Source: Nocardioides panzhihuensis
GTDB lineage: Bacteria > Actinomycetota > Actinomycetes > Propionibacteriales > Nocardioidaceae
Length of the DNA: 64,000 bases
Direction: 5' to 3'
Assembly: GCF_013408335.1 (NCBI RefSeq)
Contig: NZ_JACBZR010000001.1
Location: 3,100,001 to 3,164,000, forward strand
The translations under genes and the position numbers were made by a program. Below the pieces are notes generated by a model. The model worked only from the letters and a program-made list of their open reading frames with translations. It ran no database searches and had not been told where the DNA came from. Numbering within the stretch: position 1 is the first letter of the stretch; the number at the start of each line of letters is the position of its first letter. Below, in pieces: positions 51,625-59,660 of the stretch.

Positions 51625-51658
51625 CCGAGCCGGCGCGTCATGACGCGCCGACTCGGCG
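51625..51658. terminator. Hairpin terminator of the GCCGAGTCGGC family
   Basis: 16-bp arms (51625-51640 with 51643-51658), one mismatch, centre GTCATGAC. It lies between convergent genes. Its inner part matches the hairpin at 43599-43634. Confidence 0.8.
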
Positions 51659-51667
51659 TTCTGGTCC

Positions 51668-52948
51668 TCAGCCGTCCTGGCCCAGCTTCTCGCGGGCGGC
51701 GGCCAGCTTCGAGGGGATGTGGTCGGTCGGCCACAGGCCGTCGGCGGCGGCGTACTCCTTGAGGACGGCACGGGCGACCTGGCGCAGGTGCACCTCGGTC
51801 GGGCCGTCGACCAGGCCCATCACCGGGGCGGTGACCCACATCTTGGCCAGCGGCGTGTCCTGGGTGACCCCCAGGGCTCCGTGCACCTGGATGGCGCGCT
51901 GGACGATGTCGTGGAGCACCTTCGGGGTGAGGAACTTGATCGCACTGATGTCCTTGCGGCACTGCGCGTAGTCCTGCGTCTTGTCGATCAGCCAGGCCGT
52001 CCGCAGGACGAAGAGCCGGAACTGGGTGAGCTGGGCGTACGACTCGGCGATGTAGGTCTGGACGGTCTCGCGCTCGGCGAGCCGGCGGCCGCGGGTCACC
52101 CGGCTCAGGGCGCGCTCGCACATCATGTCGAGGGCACGCTGGGCCAGCCCGACGGTACGCATCGCGTGATGCACCCGCCCGCCGCCCAATCGCACCTGGG
52201 CGACCTGGAAGGCCTTGCCCTCCGCGCCCAGGAGCGCGGTGGCCGGCACCCGGACGTTGTCATAGTGGATGTAGCCCTCCGAGCCCTCGGCGGCCGGCTC
52301 GTGGATGAGCGCGAGGCTGCGCTCGATGGTGATGCCAGGGTTGTCGGCCGGGACCAGGAACATCGACATCCCCTCGTGAGGGCCGGCGTCCTTGTCGGTG
52401 TAGGCCATCACGATGAAGAAGGTCGCGTAGCGTGCGTTGGAGGAGAAGAACTTCCAGCCGTTGATCACCCACTCGTCCCCGTCGCGGACGGCGGTGGTCT
52501 CGAAGCCGGAGACGTCGGCGCCTCCCTGGGGCTCGGTCATCGAGTAGCAGGAGAAGATCTCGCCGTCCAGCAGCGGCTGCAGGTACGCCGCCTTCTGCTC
52601 GGGCGTGCCGAAGTGGGCGATGATCTCGGCGTTGCCGGTGTCCGGGGCCTGAGTGCCGAAGACGACCGGAGCCCAGGTCGAGCGTCCGAGGATCTCGTTG
52701 AGCAGCGCGAGCCTGAGCTGGCCGTAGCCCTGCCCGCCGAGCTCGGGCTCGAGGTGGCAGGCCCACAGGCCCTGGTCGCGGACCTGTTGTTTGAGCGGGT
52801 CGACGACGCGGCGGTGCTCGTCGTCGAGCGGCTTGTAGTTGTCGTGCGGCCAGACCAGGTCGAGCGGCTCGACCTCCTCGCGCACGAACTCGGCGACCCA
52901 GTCCAGCTTCTTCTGGAAGTCTGGATCGGTCTCGAAGTCCCAGGTCAT
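51668..52948 (-). CDS. Acyl-CoA dehydrogenase, ACAD10/11-like
   Basis: A 426-residue acyl-CoA dehydrogenase. The FAD motif MTEPQGGADVS is present, and C-terminal VDGPTEVH replaces EGT with a DGP type. In ACAD10/11 proteins the corresponding DGP motif carries the acid. The next gene upstream (15 bp) is a kinase-like protein; human ACAD10/11 carry the same two domains in one chain. Known role: with the kinase, 4-hydroxyacyl-CoA is phosphorylated and then converted. I infer the same here for a 4-hydroxy acid. Confidence 0.87.
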   Translation of the reverse strand: MTWDFETDPDFQKKLDWVAEFVREEVEPLDLVWPHDNYKPLDDEHRRVVDPLKQQVRDQGLWACHLEPELGGQGYGQLRLALLNEILGRSTWAPVVFGTQAPDTGNAEIIAHFGTPEQKAAYLQPLLDGEIFSCYSMTEPQGGADVSGFETTAVRDGDEWVINGWKFFSSNARYATFFIVMAYTDKDAGPHEGMSMFLVPADNPGITIERSLALIHEPAAEGSEGYIHYDNVRVPATALLGAEGKAFQVAQVRLGGGRVHHAMRTVGLAQRALDMMCERALSRVTRGRRLAERETVQTYIAESYAQLTQFRLFVLRTAWLIDKTQDYAQCRKDISAIKFLTPKVLHDIVQRAIQVHGALGVTQDTPLAKMWVTAPVMGLVDGPTEVHLRQVARAVLKEYAAADGLWPTDHIPSKLAAAREKLGQDG

Positions 52949-52963
52949 GACGTACTCCTGCTT

Positions 52964-53977
52964 TCAGCGAAGGGTGGTGGTGCGGGAAAGGGAGGCGGCG
53001 AACTCCATGAGCTCCAGGACGATGTCGCCGAAGCGGGCGACCCGCTCGTCGGCCTCGCCGTTGACGTGGCGCGCGACGCTCGCCTCCAGGACGATCGCGA
53101 GCTTGAAGCGGGCCAGGATGACGTAGTAGTCGATCTGCGAGACGTCGCGTCCGCTGACCCGCGCGTAGTGCTCGAGCATGTCGTCGCGAGACGGCATGCC
53201 GCTGTAGTCGAGGTAGCGGGCGTACTTCATCGCGTCGCCCTCGGGCGGCCAGCCGACCAGGACCCAGCCCAGGTCGAGCAGCGGGTCGCCGATCGTCGCC
53301 ATCTCCCAGTCGATGATCGCCGCCAGCTCGGCCGGGGCACCGTGGCGGTACATCACGTTGGCGAACTGGTAGTCACCGTGCATGATGCCCGGTTCGAAGG
53401 TCCTCGGGGTGTGGTCGCGCAGCCAGGCGGCGGCCTCGTCCAGTCCGGGCAGATCGCGGAACTTGTACGCCGACAGGTGTGAGAGCCAGCGGTCGACCTG
53501 CCGCTCCAGGAAGCCGTCGGGCTTGCCGAAGCCCTCCAGCCCCTGGGCCTTCCAGTCGACCCTGGCCATCTTGGCGGCGCCGTCGGCGAGCTGGATCGCA
53601 AGCTCGCCTCGTGCCGCCAGGTCGGTGTCGAAGGGTGCGGCCCAGCCGCCGCCCATCGGGCTCCACCCGTCGACCAGGTCCATCAGGTAGAACGGCGCGC
53701 CGATGACGTCCAGGTCGGAGCTGACGCCGCGGAAGGTGGCGTGCGGGACGTCGGTGCCGCTGAGCGCCTGGAGCAGGAGGGCCTCACGTAGGAGAACCTT
53801 CGTCCCGGTCTCGACCTTGTGGCCCGACGGGCGACGCAGCGCCATCTTCGCGCCGCCTCGGGTGACTGCGTACAGCTCGTTCTGGGAGCCGCCCGAGAGG
53901 GGCGAGACCTCCGCCAGCTCGCCGGCGCCGGGCAGGCCCTCGGCATCCATCCACCTGCTGAGTGATTCGATGTCCAT
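52964..53977 (-). CDS. APH-fold kinase (ACAD10/11-type phosphotransferase)
   Basis: A 337-residue aminoglycoside-phosphotransferase-fold kinase. The Brenner motif HGDYQFANV and the metal motif IDWEMATIGD are intact; the glycine-rich loop SGGSQNELYAV is near the N-terminus. With the dehydrogenase downstream it resembles a split ACAD10/11. It would phosphorylate a hydroxyacyl-CoA to prepare elimination. ATG at 53975-53977 is chosen; an in-frame ATG at 54001 with an adjacent AT-rich sequence is an alternative leaderless start. Confidence 0.85.
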   Translation of the reverse strand: MDIESLSRWMDAEGLPGAGELAEVSPLSGGSQNELYAVTRGGAKMALRRPSGHKVETGTKVLLREALLLQALSGTDVPHATFRGVSSDLDVIGAPFYLMDLVDGWSPMGGGWAAPFDTDLAARGELAIQLADGAAKMARVDWKAQGLEGFGKPDGFLERQVDRWLSHLSAYKFRDLPGLDEAAAWLRDHTPRTFEPGIMHGDYQFANVMYRHGAPAELAAIIDWEMATIGDPLLDLGWVLVGWPPEGDAMKYARYLDYSGMPSRDDMLEHYARVSGRDVSQIDYYVILARFKLAIVLEASVARHVNGEADERVARFGDIVLELMEFAASLSRTTTLR

Positions 53978-54048
53978 GCCTGGAAAGGTAGTTACCCTCA
54001 TGGCAGAATACAATTACTCAGACCGCGTGACGAGACGAAGGAGCCTCC

Positions 54049-55068
54049 GTGCCACCCAGCCAGGCCAGTCCCCCGACGGCGGCGACCATGCTCGCCGCTC
54101 GCATCCACCGGCTCGGTTCGCCCGACGCGGTGCAGCTGGACACCGTCCCTCGACCCGCGGCGGGTCCCGGCGAACTGCTGGTCGCCGTGCATGCGGCGGC
54201 GGTGAACTTCCCCGACACACTCATGATCGAGGGCCGCTACCAGACCGAGACACCTTTCCCCTTCACCCCGGGTCACGAGTGCGCCGGCGTCGTCGCCGAG
54301 GTCGGCGCCGGGGTGACGGGATGGGAGGTCGGCGACCGGGTGGCGTTCCTGGCCCCCGGCACCTTCGCTGAGTACGTCGCCGCCCCTGCGGCCGCGGCGG
54401 TGCGGGTGCCGACCTCGGTCGGTTTCGCGGAGGCGGCCGCGACCTGGGTCTGCCACCTGACGGCGTACCACGCGCTGCGGTCGGTGGCGGAGGTCGCTGC
54501 CGGGGAGACGGCGCTCGTGCTCGGCGCGGGCGGCGGACTGGGGCTCGCCGCGGTCGAGCTGGCCTCGGTACTGGGCGCCACCGTGGTTGCCGCCGCCTCC
54601 TCGCCGGAGAAGCTCGCCGCCGCGCGCTCCCGCGGAGCCGATCATCTCGTCGACTACACCGCGGACGCGCTGCGGCCGGGGCTGCACGGCGCGGTCGGCA
54701 AGGGAAGGATCGACGTGGTGCTCGACCCCGTCGGCGGCAGCCTCGCCGAGGAGGCGCTGCGCGAGATGCGATGGGGCGGCCGGTTCGTCACGCTCGGCTT
54801 CGCGAGCGGGGACATCCCACGGATCCCGCTCAACCTGGTGCTGCTCAAGGGTGTGAGCATCAGGGGCCTGGAGGTGCGTACGTTCCCCGAGCACGCCCCC
54901 GAGGCATCGGCCCGCGACCGGGCGGAGCTGACCGACCTGTGGGCCGCCGGACGGTTCCACGCCCTGGTCGGCGCAACCTTCCCTCTCGACCGGACGGGCG
55001 AGGCCCTGGCGTACGTCGCCGGCCGCCGGGCCGTCGGCAAGACCGTCATCACCGTGCGCCCCGGATGA
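54049..55068 (+). CDS. Zinc-independent medium-chain dehydrogenase/quinone reductase-like protein
   Basis: A 339-residue MDR protein. It has no structural zinc Cys cluster. GHECAGVVAEVGAGV and LGAGGGLGLAAVELA (NADPH loop) are typical of quinone oxidoreductase/enoyl reductase-type enzymes. GTG at 54049 has GAAGGAG upstream. It is divergent from the kinase gene with 71 bp between. It likely reduces an enone, enoyl-CoA or quinone with NADPH. A hairpin follows. Confidence 0.87.
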   Translation: MPPSQASPPTAATMLAARIHRLGSPDAVQLDTVPRPAAGPGELLVAVHAAAVNFPDTLMIEGRYQTETPFPFTPGHECAGVVAEVGAGVTGWEVGDRVAFLAPGTFAEYVAAPAAAAVRVPTSVGFAEAAATWVCHLTAYHALRSVAEVAAGETALVLGAGGGLGLAAVELASVLGATVVAAASSPEKLAAARSRGADHLVDYTADALRPGLHGAVGKGRIDVVLDPVGGSLAEEALREMRWGGRFVTLGFASGDIPRIPLNLVLLKGVSIRGLEVRTFPEHAPEASARDRAELTDLWAAGRFHALVGATFPLDRTGEALAYVAGRRAVGKTVITVRPG

Positions 55069-55071
55069 GCA

Positions 55072-55108
55072 CGTCGGGGTCGGCCCGCGCACAGGACCGA
55101 CCCCGACG
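55072..55108. terminator. Hairpin terminator
   Basis: A 12-bp perfect stem (55072-55083 with 55097-55108), between convergent genes. Confidence 0.7.
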
Positions 55109-55121
55109 ATGCCCGCTCCTC

Positions 55122-56303
55122 TCAGGCCAGCTGGAGGAGCATGCAGCCGGCCTCGGGACCACCCCCGACCCCGACGGCGGCGAGCGAGACGTCCTTGGCG
55201 ATCTGCCGCTCCCCCGCCTGTCGCCAGAGCTGGGCACAGGCCTCGTGGACGAACCCATAGCCGTGGAGCCGCCCGGCGGAGAGCTGCCCACCGTGCGGGT
55301 TGATCGGTAGCCGGCCGTCGAGGCGGTAGTTCTCCTCGTCGTCCAGGAACGGCCCGACCTTGCCGTGCTCGGTGAAGCCGAACGCCTCGATCCACTGGGT
55401 GCACAGGTAGCTGAAACCGTCATACAGGGTCGCGAAGTCGACGTCAGCCGGGGTGAGCCCGGTGGTCTCCCACATCGAAGCGGCGGCGTCGTGGGCGGCC
55501 ATCGTGGTCAGGTCCGCACGCTGGTCCCAGCTGTGCCGCTCGTCGAGCGCCGCACCGGCCGCCGCGATGGAGATGGCCGGGTTGGCGAGCCCCGCGGACG
55601 CCTCGCGCCGCGACACGATGACCGCTGTCGCGCCGTCGGCCGGGATGTCGCAGTCGTAGAGCCCGAAGGGCCACGAGACCATCCGGGCGCCCAGATAGTC
55701 CTCCATCGTCATCGGCGTGCGGTAGATGGCGTCAGGGTTGAGCCCGGCGTTGGCACGCGAGTTGATGACGAGCTTGCCGATCTGCTCGCGGGTGAGGCCG
55801 AACTCGTGCATGTAGCGCTGGGCGTACATCCCGATCCAGTTCGCCGGTGATGCCGCGCCGAACGGAACCCGGAACTCCGAGTGGCCCCCGGCGCGCACCG
55901 ACTTGGTGGTCAGCGCCGCGGCCCGGCCGCCGGCCTGCGCGGTCGCCTCCCAGACCGAGCGGAAGCAGAGCACGTGGGTGGCCCGCCCCGAGGCGACCGC
56001 CGCGGCCGCATCGAGCAGGGTGCCGATCTGCCCGGAGGTCTCCACTCCGCTGACGTGCCACCGTGTGCGGAGCCCGAAGGCGTCGCGTACGTCATGGGTG
56101 GTCGCGCCGACGAAGCCGCCCTCGGCGGCGACCGGACCGGGGTAGCTGGCCACACCGTCGATGTCGTCGAAGGTGAGTCCGGCGTGGGCGACGGCTCGCT
56201 CGGCCGCCTCCAGGGCGAGGTCGATGCCGGTACGACCGATCCGGCGGCCGATCTGAGACTGTCCGACGCCGGTGATGACCGCGCGGTTCTCCACGAAACT
56301 CAT
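55122..56303 (-). CDS. Thiolase-fold lipid-transfer protein (aldolase-like)
   Basis: A 393-residue thiolase-superfamily protein. No nucleophile Cys is present (HVSGVETSGQIG). Tyr294 in TLYDGFS equals the first catalytic Tyr of Ltp2-type aldolases. The second position (LSAGRLHG) shows Arg345. It may be an aldolase with a different second acid, or a binding variant. It is coupled by ATGA to DUF35 upstream. The pair probably cleaves a 3-hydroxyacyl-CoA-type bond (inference). Confidence 0.85.
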   Translation of the reverse strand: MSFVENRAVITGVGQSQIGRRIGRTGIDLALEAAERAVAHAGLTFDDIDGVASYPGPVAAEGGFVGATTHDVRDAFGLRTRWHVSGVETSGQIGTLLDAAAAVASGRATHVLCFRSVWEATAQAGGRAAALTTKSVRAGGHSEFRVPFGAASPANWIGMYAQRYMHEFGLTREQIGKLVINSRANAGLNPDAIYRTPMTMEDYLGARMVSWPFGLYDCDIPADGATAVIVSRREASAGLANPAISIAAAGAALDERHSWDQRADLTTMAAHDAAASMWETTGLTPADVDFATLYDGFSYLCTQWIEAFGFTEHGKVGPFLDDEENYRLDGRLPINPHGGQLSAGRLHGYGFVHEACAQLWRQAGERQIAKDVSLAAVGVGGGPEAGCMLLQLA

Positions 56304-56713
56304 GCCGTCACCGGCCGGAACATCGGGAGGGCGACGTCACCCTGCTGGTCGAACACGACCTCGACCGGCATGCCGACCTCGACCGCATCGACGTCGACGT
56401 CCACCAGACAGGTGGTCAGGCGCAGGCCCTCCTGCTCCTCGAGCTCGACCATCGCCACGGCGTACGGCGGCGGGAAGGCCGGGAACCACGGGTGGTGGTT
56501 GATGGAGTACGCCGCCACCCGAGCGCGCCCGGAGGCGACCTCGGGGGACACATCGCGGCTGCGGCACTTCCAGCAGGCACCGACCGGTGGGTGGATCCAC
56601 TGGCGGCACTCCTGGCAGCGGTTGATGCGAAGCTCGTTCTCGAGCCCTCCCGTCCAGAACTCTCGCGAGTCGGGCGTGACCTCGGGGAGCATCCGCCCCT
56701 GTGGTTCTGTCAT
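56300..56713 (-). CDS. DUF35 OB-fold protein with zinc ribbon
   Basis: A 137-residue DUF35 protein. Zinc ribbon Cys33, Cys36, Cys47 and Cys50; the OB-fold follows. Start at MTEPQGR (ATG 56711-56713). It is coupled to the thiolase-fold gene and likely its obligate partner. Upstream in the divergent gap is CTGACTGTCAG. Confidence 0.88.
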   Translation of the reverse strand: MTEPQGRMLPEVTPDSREFWTGGLENELRINRCQECRQWIHPPVGACWKCRSRDVSPEVASGRARVAAYSINHHPWFPAFPPPYAVAMVELEEQEGLRLTTCLVDVDVDAVEVGMPVEVVFDQQGDVALPMFRPVTA

Positions 56714-56738
56714 GAGTCCTCCGCCTGTCGTATTTGTA

Positions 56739-56749
56739 CTGACTGTCAG
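56739..56749. promoter_or_regulatory. Palindrome CTGACTGTCAG in the DUF35/CoA transferase divergent promoter
   Basis: A perfect 11-bp palindrome with the half-site CTGAC. It is 26 bp upstream of the DUF35 gene. The spacing (N1) is unlike the N6 class. A partial copy, CTCAGTCAG, lies at 56849-56857 on the CoA-transferase side. Confidence 0.45.
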
Positions 56750-56904
56750 ATGTTCCACGCGGCAGCACGGAACCACCACGATCTTCCGACACATTCAGTC
56801 GTAAAAGTTGTGATCACGGCCACACTATCCCAGCATCTATATGTACACTCAGTCAGAAATCGAGGTGCGGCACGCGCCTTCCAAGACGTTGAGAGGTAAG
56901 CATC

Positions 56905-58119
56905 GTGGTCGGTGTGATGAACGGAATCCGGGTTGTCGAGGTCGCGGCATGGACGTATGTGCCGGTGGCCGGAGCCCTGATGACCGAGTGGGGCGCGGAC
57001 GTACTGAAGATCGAGCACCCGGAGGTCGGCGACCCCCAGCGCGGCCTGGTGACCTCGGGCCTGGTCCCGGCCGGCGGCGTCTCGCACATGTTCGAGCTGC
57101 CCAACCGCGGCAAGCGCAGCGTGGCGCTGGACCTGAAGACCGAGGAGGGCCACGAGCTGCTCATGAAGCTCGTCGCCACGGCAGATGTCTTCCTGACCAA
57201 CTTCCGCCCCTCGGGGCGCAAGAAGCTGCGCATCGACGTCGACGACGTGCGCGCGGTCAACCCCAACATCATCTATGCCCGCGGCTCGGCGGCAGGCCAG
57301 CAGGGCCCCGAGGCGGAGCGGGGCGGCTACGACCTGACCTCATTCTGGGCGCGCACCGGCATCGCCTCCAACGTCAGCCCCGACAGTCTCGGCTTCCCGG
57401 TGACCATGCCCGGCCCGGCATTCGGTGACGTGCTCGGCGGCCTCGCACTCGCGGGCGCCGTCAGCACCGCGCTCTTCCACCGTGAGCGAACCGGGGAGGC
57501 CATCGAGGTCGACGGCTCGCTGCTCGCGACCGGCGCCTGGGCGATGGGCGGCACGATCGCCGGGGCACACGCCTTCAACCAGAAGGTCTACCCCAAGCAC
57601 ACCCCCGACCGCGCCCCCAACCCCCTGGTCAACTCCTACCGCACCGCCGACGACCGCTACGTCACCCTGGTGATGCTGGAGTCCGACCGGTTCTGGCCCG
57701 AGCTGACCACCGCCCTCGGGGTGCCTGAGCTGATCACCGACGAGCGGTTCGACACCCATGCCAAGCGCGGGAAGAACCACGTGGAGGCGATCGCCGAGCT
57801 CTCGGCGGCGTTCGGGAGGAAGACGTACGCCGAATGGGAGCCGATCCTGGAGAAGCTCAACGGCGCCTGGGCCAAGGTCCAGCACCCGATCGAGGTGGTC
57901 GAGGACCCGCAGATCGTCGCGAACGGCTACATCGCCGACCTGGAGGACTACAACGGCACGCCGTTCAAGCTGGTCTCATCGCCGGTGCAGTTCGACAACG
58001 CGCCGGGCGAGACCCGCCGCTCCCCCGAGCACGGCGAGCACACCGACGAGGTGCTCGGCGAGATCGGCCTGTCGATGGAGGAGATCATCGAGATGAAGGT
58101 CAGCGGCGCGATCCTCTGA
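56905..58119 (+). CDS. CaiB/BaiF-type (class III) CoA transferase
   Basis: A 404-residue class III CoA transferase. The N-terminal motif GADVLKIEHP, the PNRGKRS segment and the GDVLGGLALAGA region with the catalytic-type Asp are present. It moves CoA between an acyl-CoA and an organic acid. The length is typical. GTG at 56905 is preferred (GAGAGG at 56890-56895); ATG at 56917 is an alternative. It is divergent from the DUF35/thiolase pair and could activate the same substrate without ATP. Confidence 0.9.
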   Translation: MVGVMNGIRVVEVAAWTYVPVAGALMTEWGADVLKIEHPEVGDPQRGLVTSGLVPAGGVSHMFELPNRGKRSVALDLKTEEGHELLMKLVATADVFLTNFRPSGRKKLRIDVDDVRAVNPNIIYARGSAAGQQGPEAERGGYDLTSFWARTGIASNVSPDSLGFPVTMPGPAFGDVLGGLALAGAVSTALFHRERTGEAIEVDGSLLATGAWAMGGTIAGAHAFNQKVYPKHTPDRAPNPLVNSYRTADDRYVTLVMLESDRFWPELTTALGVPELITDERFDTHAKRGKNHVEAIAELSAAFGRKTYAEWEPILEKLNGAWAKVQHPIEVVEDPQIVANGYIADLEDYNGTPFKLVSSPVQFDNAPGETRRSPEHGEHTDEVLGEIGLSMEEIIEMKVSGAIL

Positions 58120-58126
58120 GCCGGAT

Positions 58127-58162
58127 CAACGGCGGGAGGAGACTGGCCTCCTCCCGCCGTTG
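58127..58162. terminator. Strong hairpin terminator
   Basis: 15-bp perfect arms (58127-58141 with 58148-58162) with a 6-nt loop, between convergent genes. Confidence 0.85.
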
Positions 58163-58163
58163 C

Positions 58164-59402
58164 TCACACCGCGTCGGGGTTGCGGACTTCCAGCCCGAGG
58201 AAGCGGCGGGCGTTGTCACCCATGAAGTCGTAGGTGCGCTTGACGTCCATGCCCTCGGCGTACTTCCAGAAGCCCTTCGGCTCGGTCAGGCCCTCGGGGT
58301 GCGGGAAGTCGGAGCCGAACATCACGCGGTCCCAGCCGACCGTCTCGACGACGTCGGCGACCGAGCCCTCCCAGAACGGGCTGATCCAGATGTTGCGGCG
58401 GAAGACGTCGACGGGATGCTCGGGGAACGCCTGCGGCATCTTCTTGTAGAAGTCCTCGTAGTCATGGAAGAGCGGGTGCAGCCAGGCGCTGCCGTTCTCC
58501 ACGCTGGCGATGCGCAGCTTCGGGAACCGGGTCAGGGTTCCGTGGCAGATCAGGCTGGTGATCATGTCGGTGATCTCGCGGTGGCCCAGAGCGATCCACC
58601 GAAACGAGCTCATCTCGGTGAAGACCTTGCTCTCCGGCGGCTCCCACATGTTGATGTAGGAGTCCAGCGGTGGCTGGCTGGCGTGCAGTACGACCGGCAG
58701 CCCGGCGGCCTCGACGGCGCGCCAGAACGGGTCGAACTCCGGGAGCGCAGGCGAGCGCCAGCCCTTCCAGTCCCGCACCGGCGCCGGCTTGATCAAGATG
58801 ACCTTGGCGCCGTTGGCGAGGACGTACTCCAGCTCCTTCATCGCCTCGGACAGGATGCCGAGGTTGATCACCGGCGTCATGAACAGCCGGTCCTCGTGGG
58901 TGAAGCCCCACGTCTCCAGCATCCACTGGTTGAGGGCATGGATCATCGCCGCGCACAGCTCGGGGTCATCGGCCGCGGAGTGCTCGACGAGGTTGGCCAG
59001 GGTCGGGTAGACCATCGCCTGGTCGACCCCTTGCCGGTCGAGCGCGTCGATTCGCGGGGCAGGCGCCCGGAAGGAGGGCGCGGACTCGATGATCTGCTCG
59101 CGGGCCATCTGCGTGAGCGTCTTGCCCTCGCGGTTCTCCGCGGCGAAGAACTTCTCCCACGCACCAGGTGCCGCGACCCGGTCGAAGGTGGGGTTGGGGA
59201 TGTAGTCGCGAATCTGACCGAGGATCGAGATCCGGGTCTGCCGGCCGACCTGCACGAACTGGACGGCCGAGGCGTATTTCTCGGGCAGATACCTGGTCAG
59301 CGCGTCGGGCGTCTCGTACATGTGCGAGTCGGCGTCGAAGATCGGCGCGTCCTTGAACTGGTCGGCGTCCTGGCCGGGCGCGACGGGAACGGGTTGCGAC
59401 AT
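58164..59402 (-). CDS. Amidohydrolase family 2 protein
   Basis: A 412-residue TIM-barrel metal hydrolase. N-terminal FDADSHMYE with His27, a central ILIKPAP segment and late FGSDFPHPEG are typical of the amidohydrolase-2 family. It is a paralogue of the protein at 47865. It may decarboxylate or hydrolyse an acidic ring-derived intermediate. ATG at 59400-59402 with AAAGGA before it. The divergent gap upstream holds two operators. Confidence 0.85.
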   Translation of the reverse strand: MSQPVPVAPGQDADQFKDAPIFDADSHMYETPDALTRYLPEKYASAVQFVQVGRQTRISILGQIRDYIPNPTFDRVAAPGAWEKFFAAENREGKTLTQMAREQIIESAPSFRAPAPRIDALDRQGVDQAMVYPTLANLVEHSAADDPELCAAMIHALNQWMLETWGFTHEDRLFMTPVINLGILSEAMKELEYVLANGAKVILIKPAPVRDWKGWRSPALPEFDPFWRAVEAAGLPVVLHASQPPLDSYINMWEPPESKVFTEMSSFRWIALGHREITDMITSLICHGTLTRFPKLRIASVENGSAWLHPLFHDYEDFYKKMPQAFPEHPVDVFRRNIWISPFWEGSVADVVETVGWDRVMFGSDFPHPEGLTEPKGFWKYAEGMDVKRTYDFMGDNARRFLGLEVRNPDAV

Positions 59403-59450
59403 GGCGATCCTTTCGAGGTCAACACCGGTAGGACTGAGACTAGGCGTACT

Positions 59451-59464
59451 TGACACAAGTGTCA
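59451..59464. promoter_or_regulatory. Putative operator TGAC-N6-GTCA
   Basis: TGACACAAGTGTCA, exact; the dyad extends fully through the spacer (TTGACACAAGTGTCAA except the centre). It is 49 bp upstream of the amidohydrolase. Confidence 0.7.
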
Positions 59465-59519
59465 ACTAGCGTCCAGCCCCGTTCCCCGAGCGACATCTGG
59501 ACATGCCGGGCGACATTGT

Positions 59520-59533
59520 TGACTTGTTCGTCA
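59520..59533. promoter_or_regulatory. Putative operator TGAC-N6-GTCA, second site in the same promoter
   Basis: TGACTTGTTCGTCA, exact, 69 bp after the first site, with TT/AA extension (TTGAC and GTCAA). It is 128 bp upstream of the secreted hydrolase gene. Confidence 0.65.
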
Positions 59534-59660
59534 ACTACGGAGTTCAATGACAAGGCCGACCGCCACCGCCGGTCCGAGCTCCGCCGGCCTCCGTGCTGCC
59601 GTTGAACTCCACCGGTGAGGTCCGCGGCGTTCCCATCCGGACCGGACCTGGAGAACCAAC

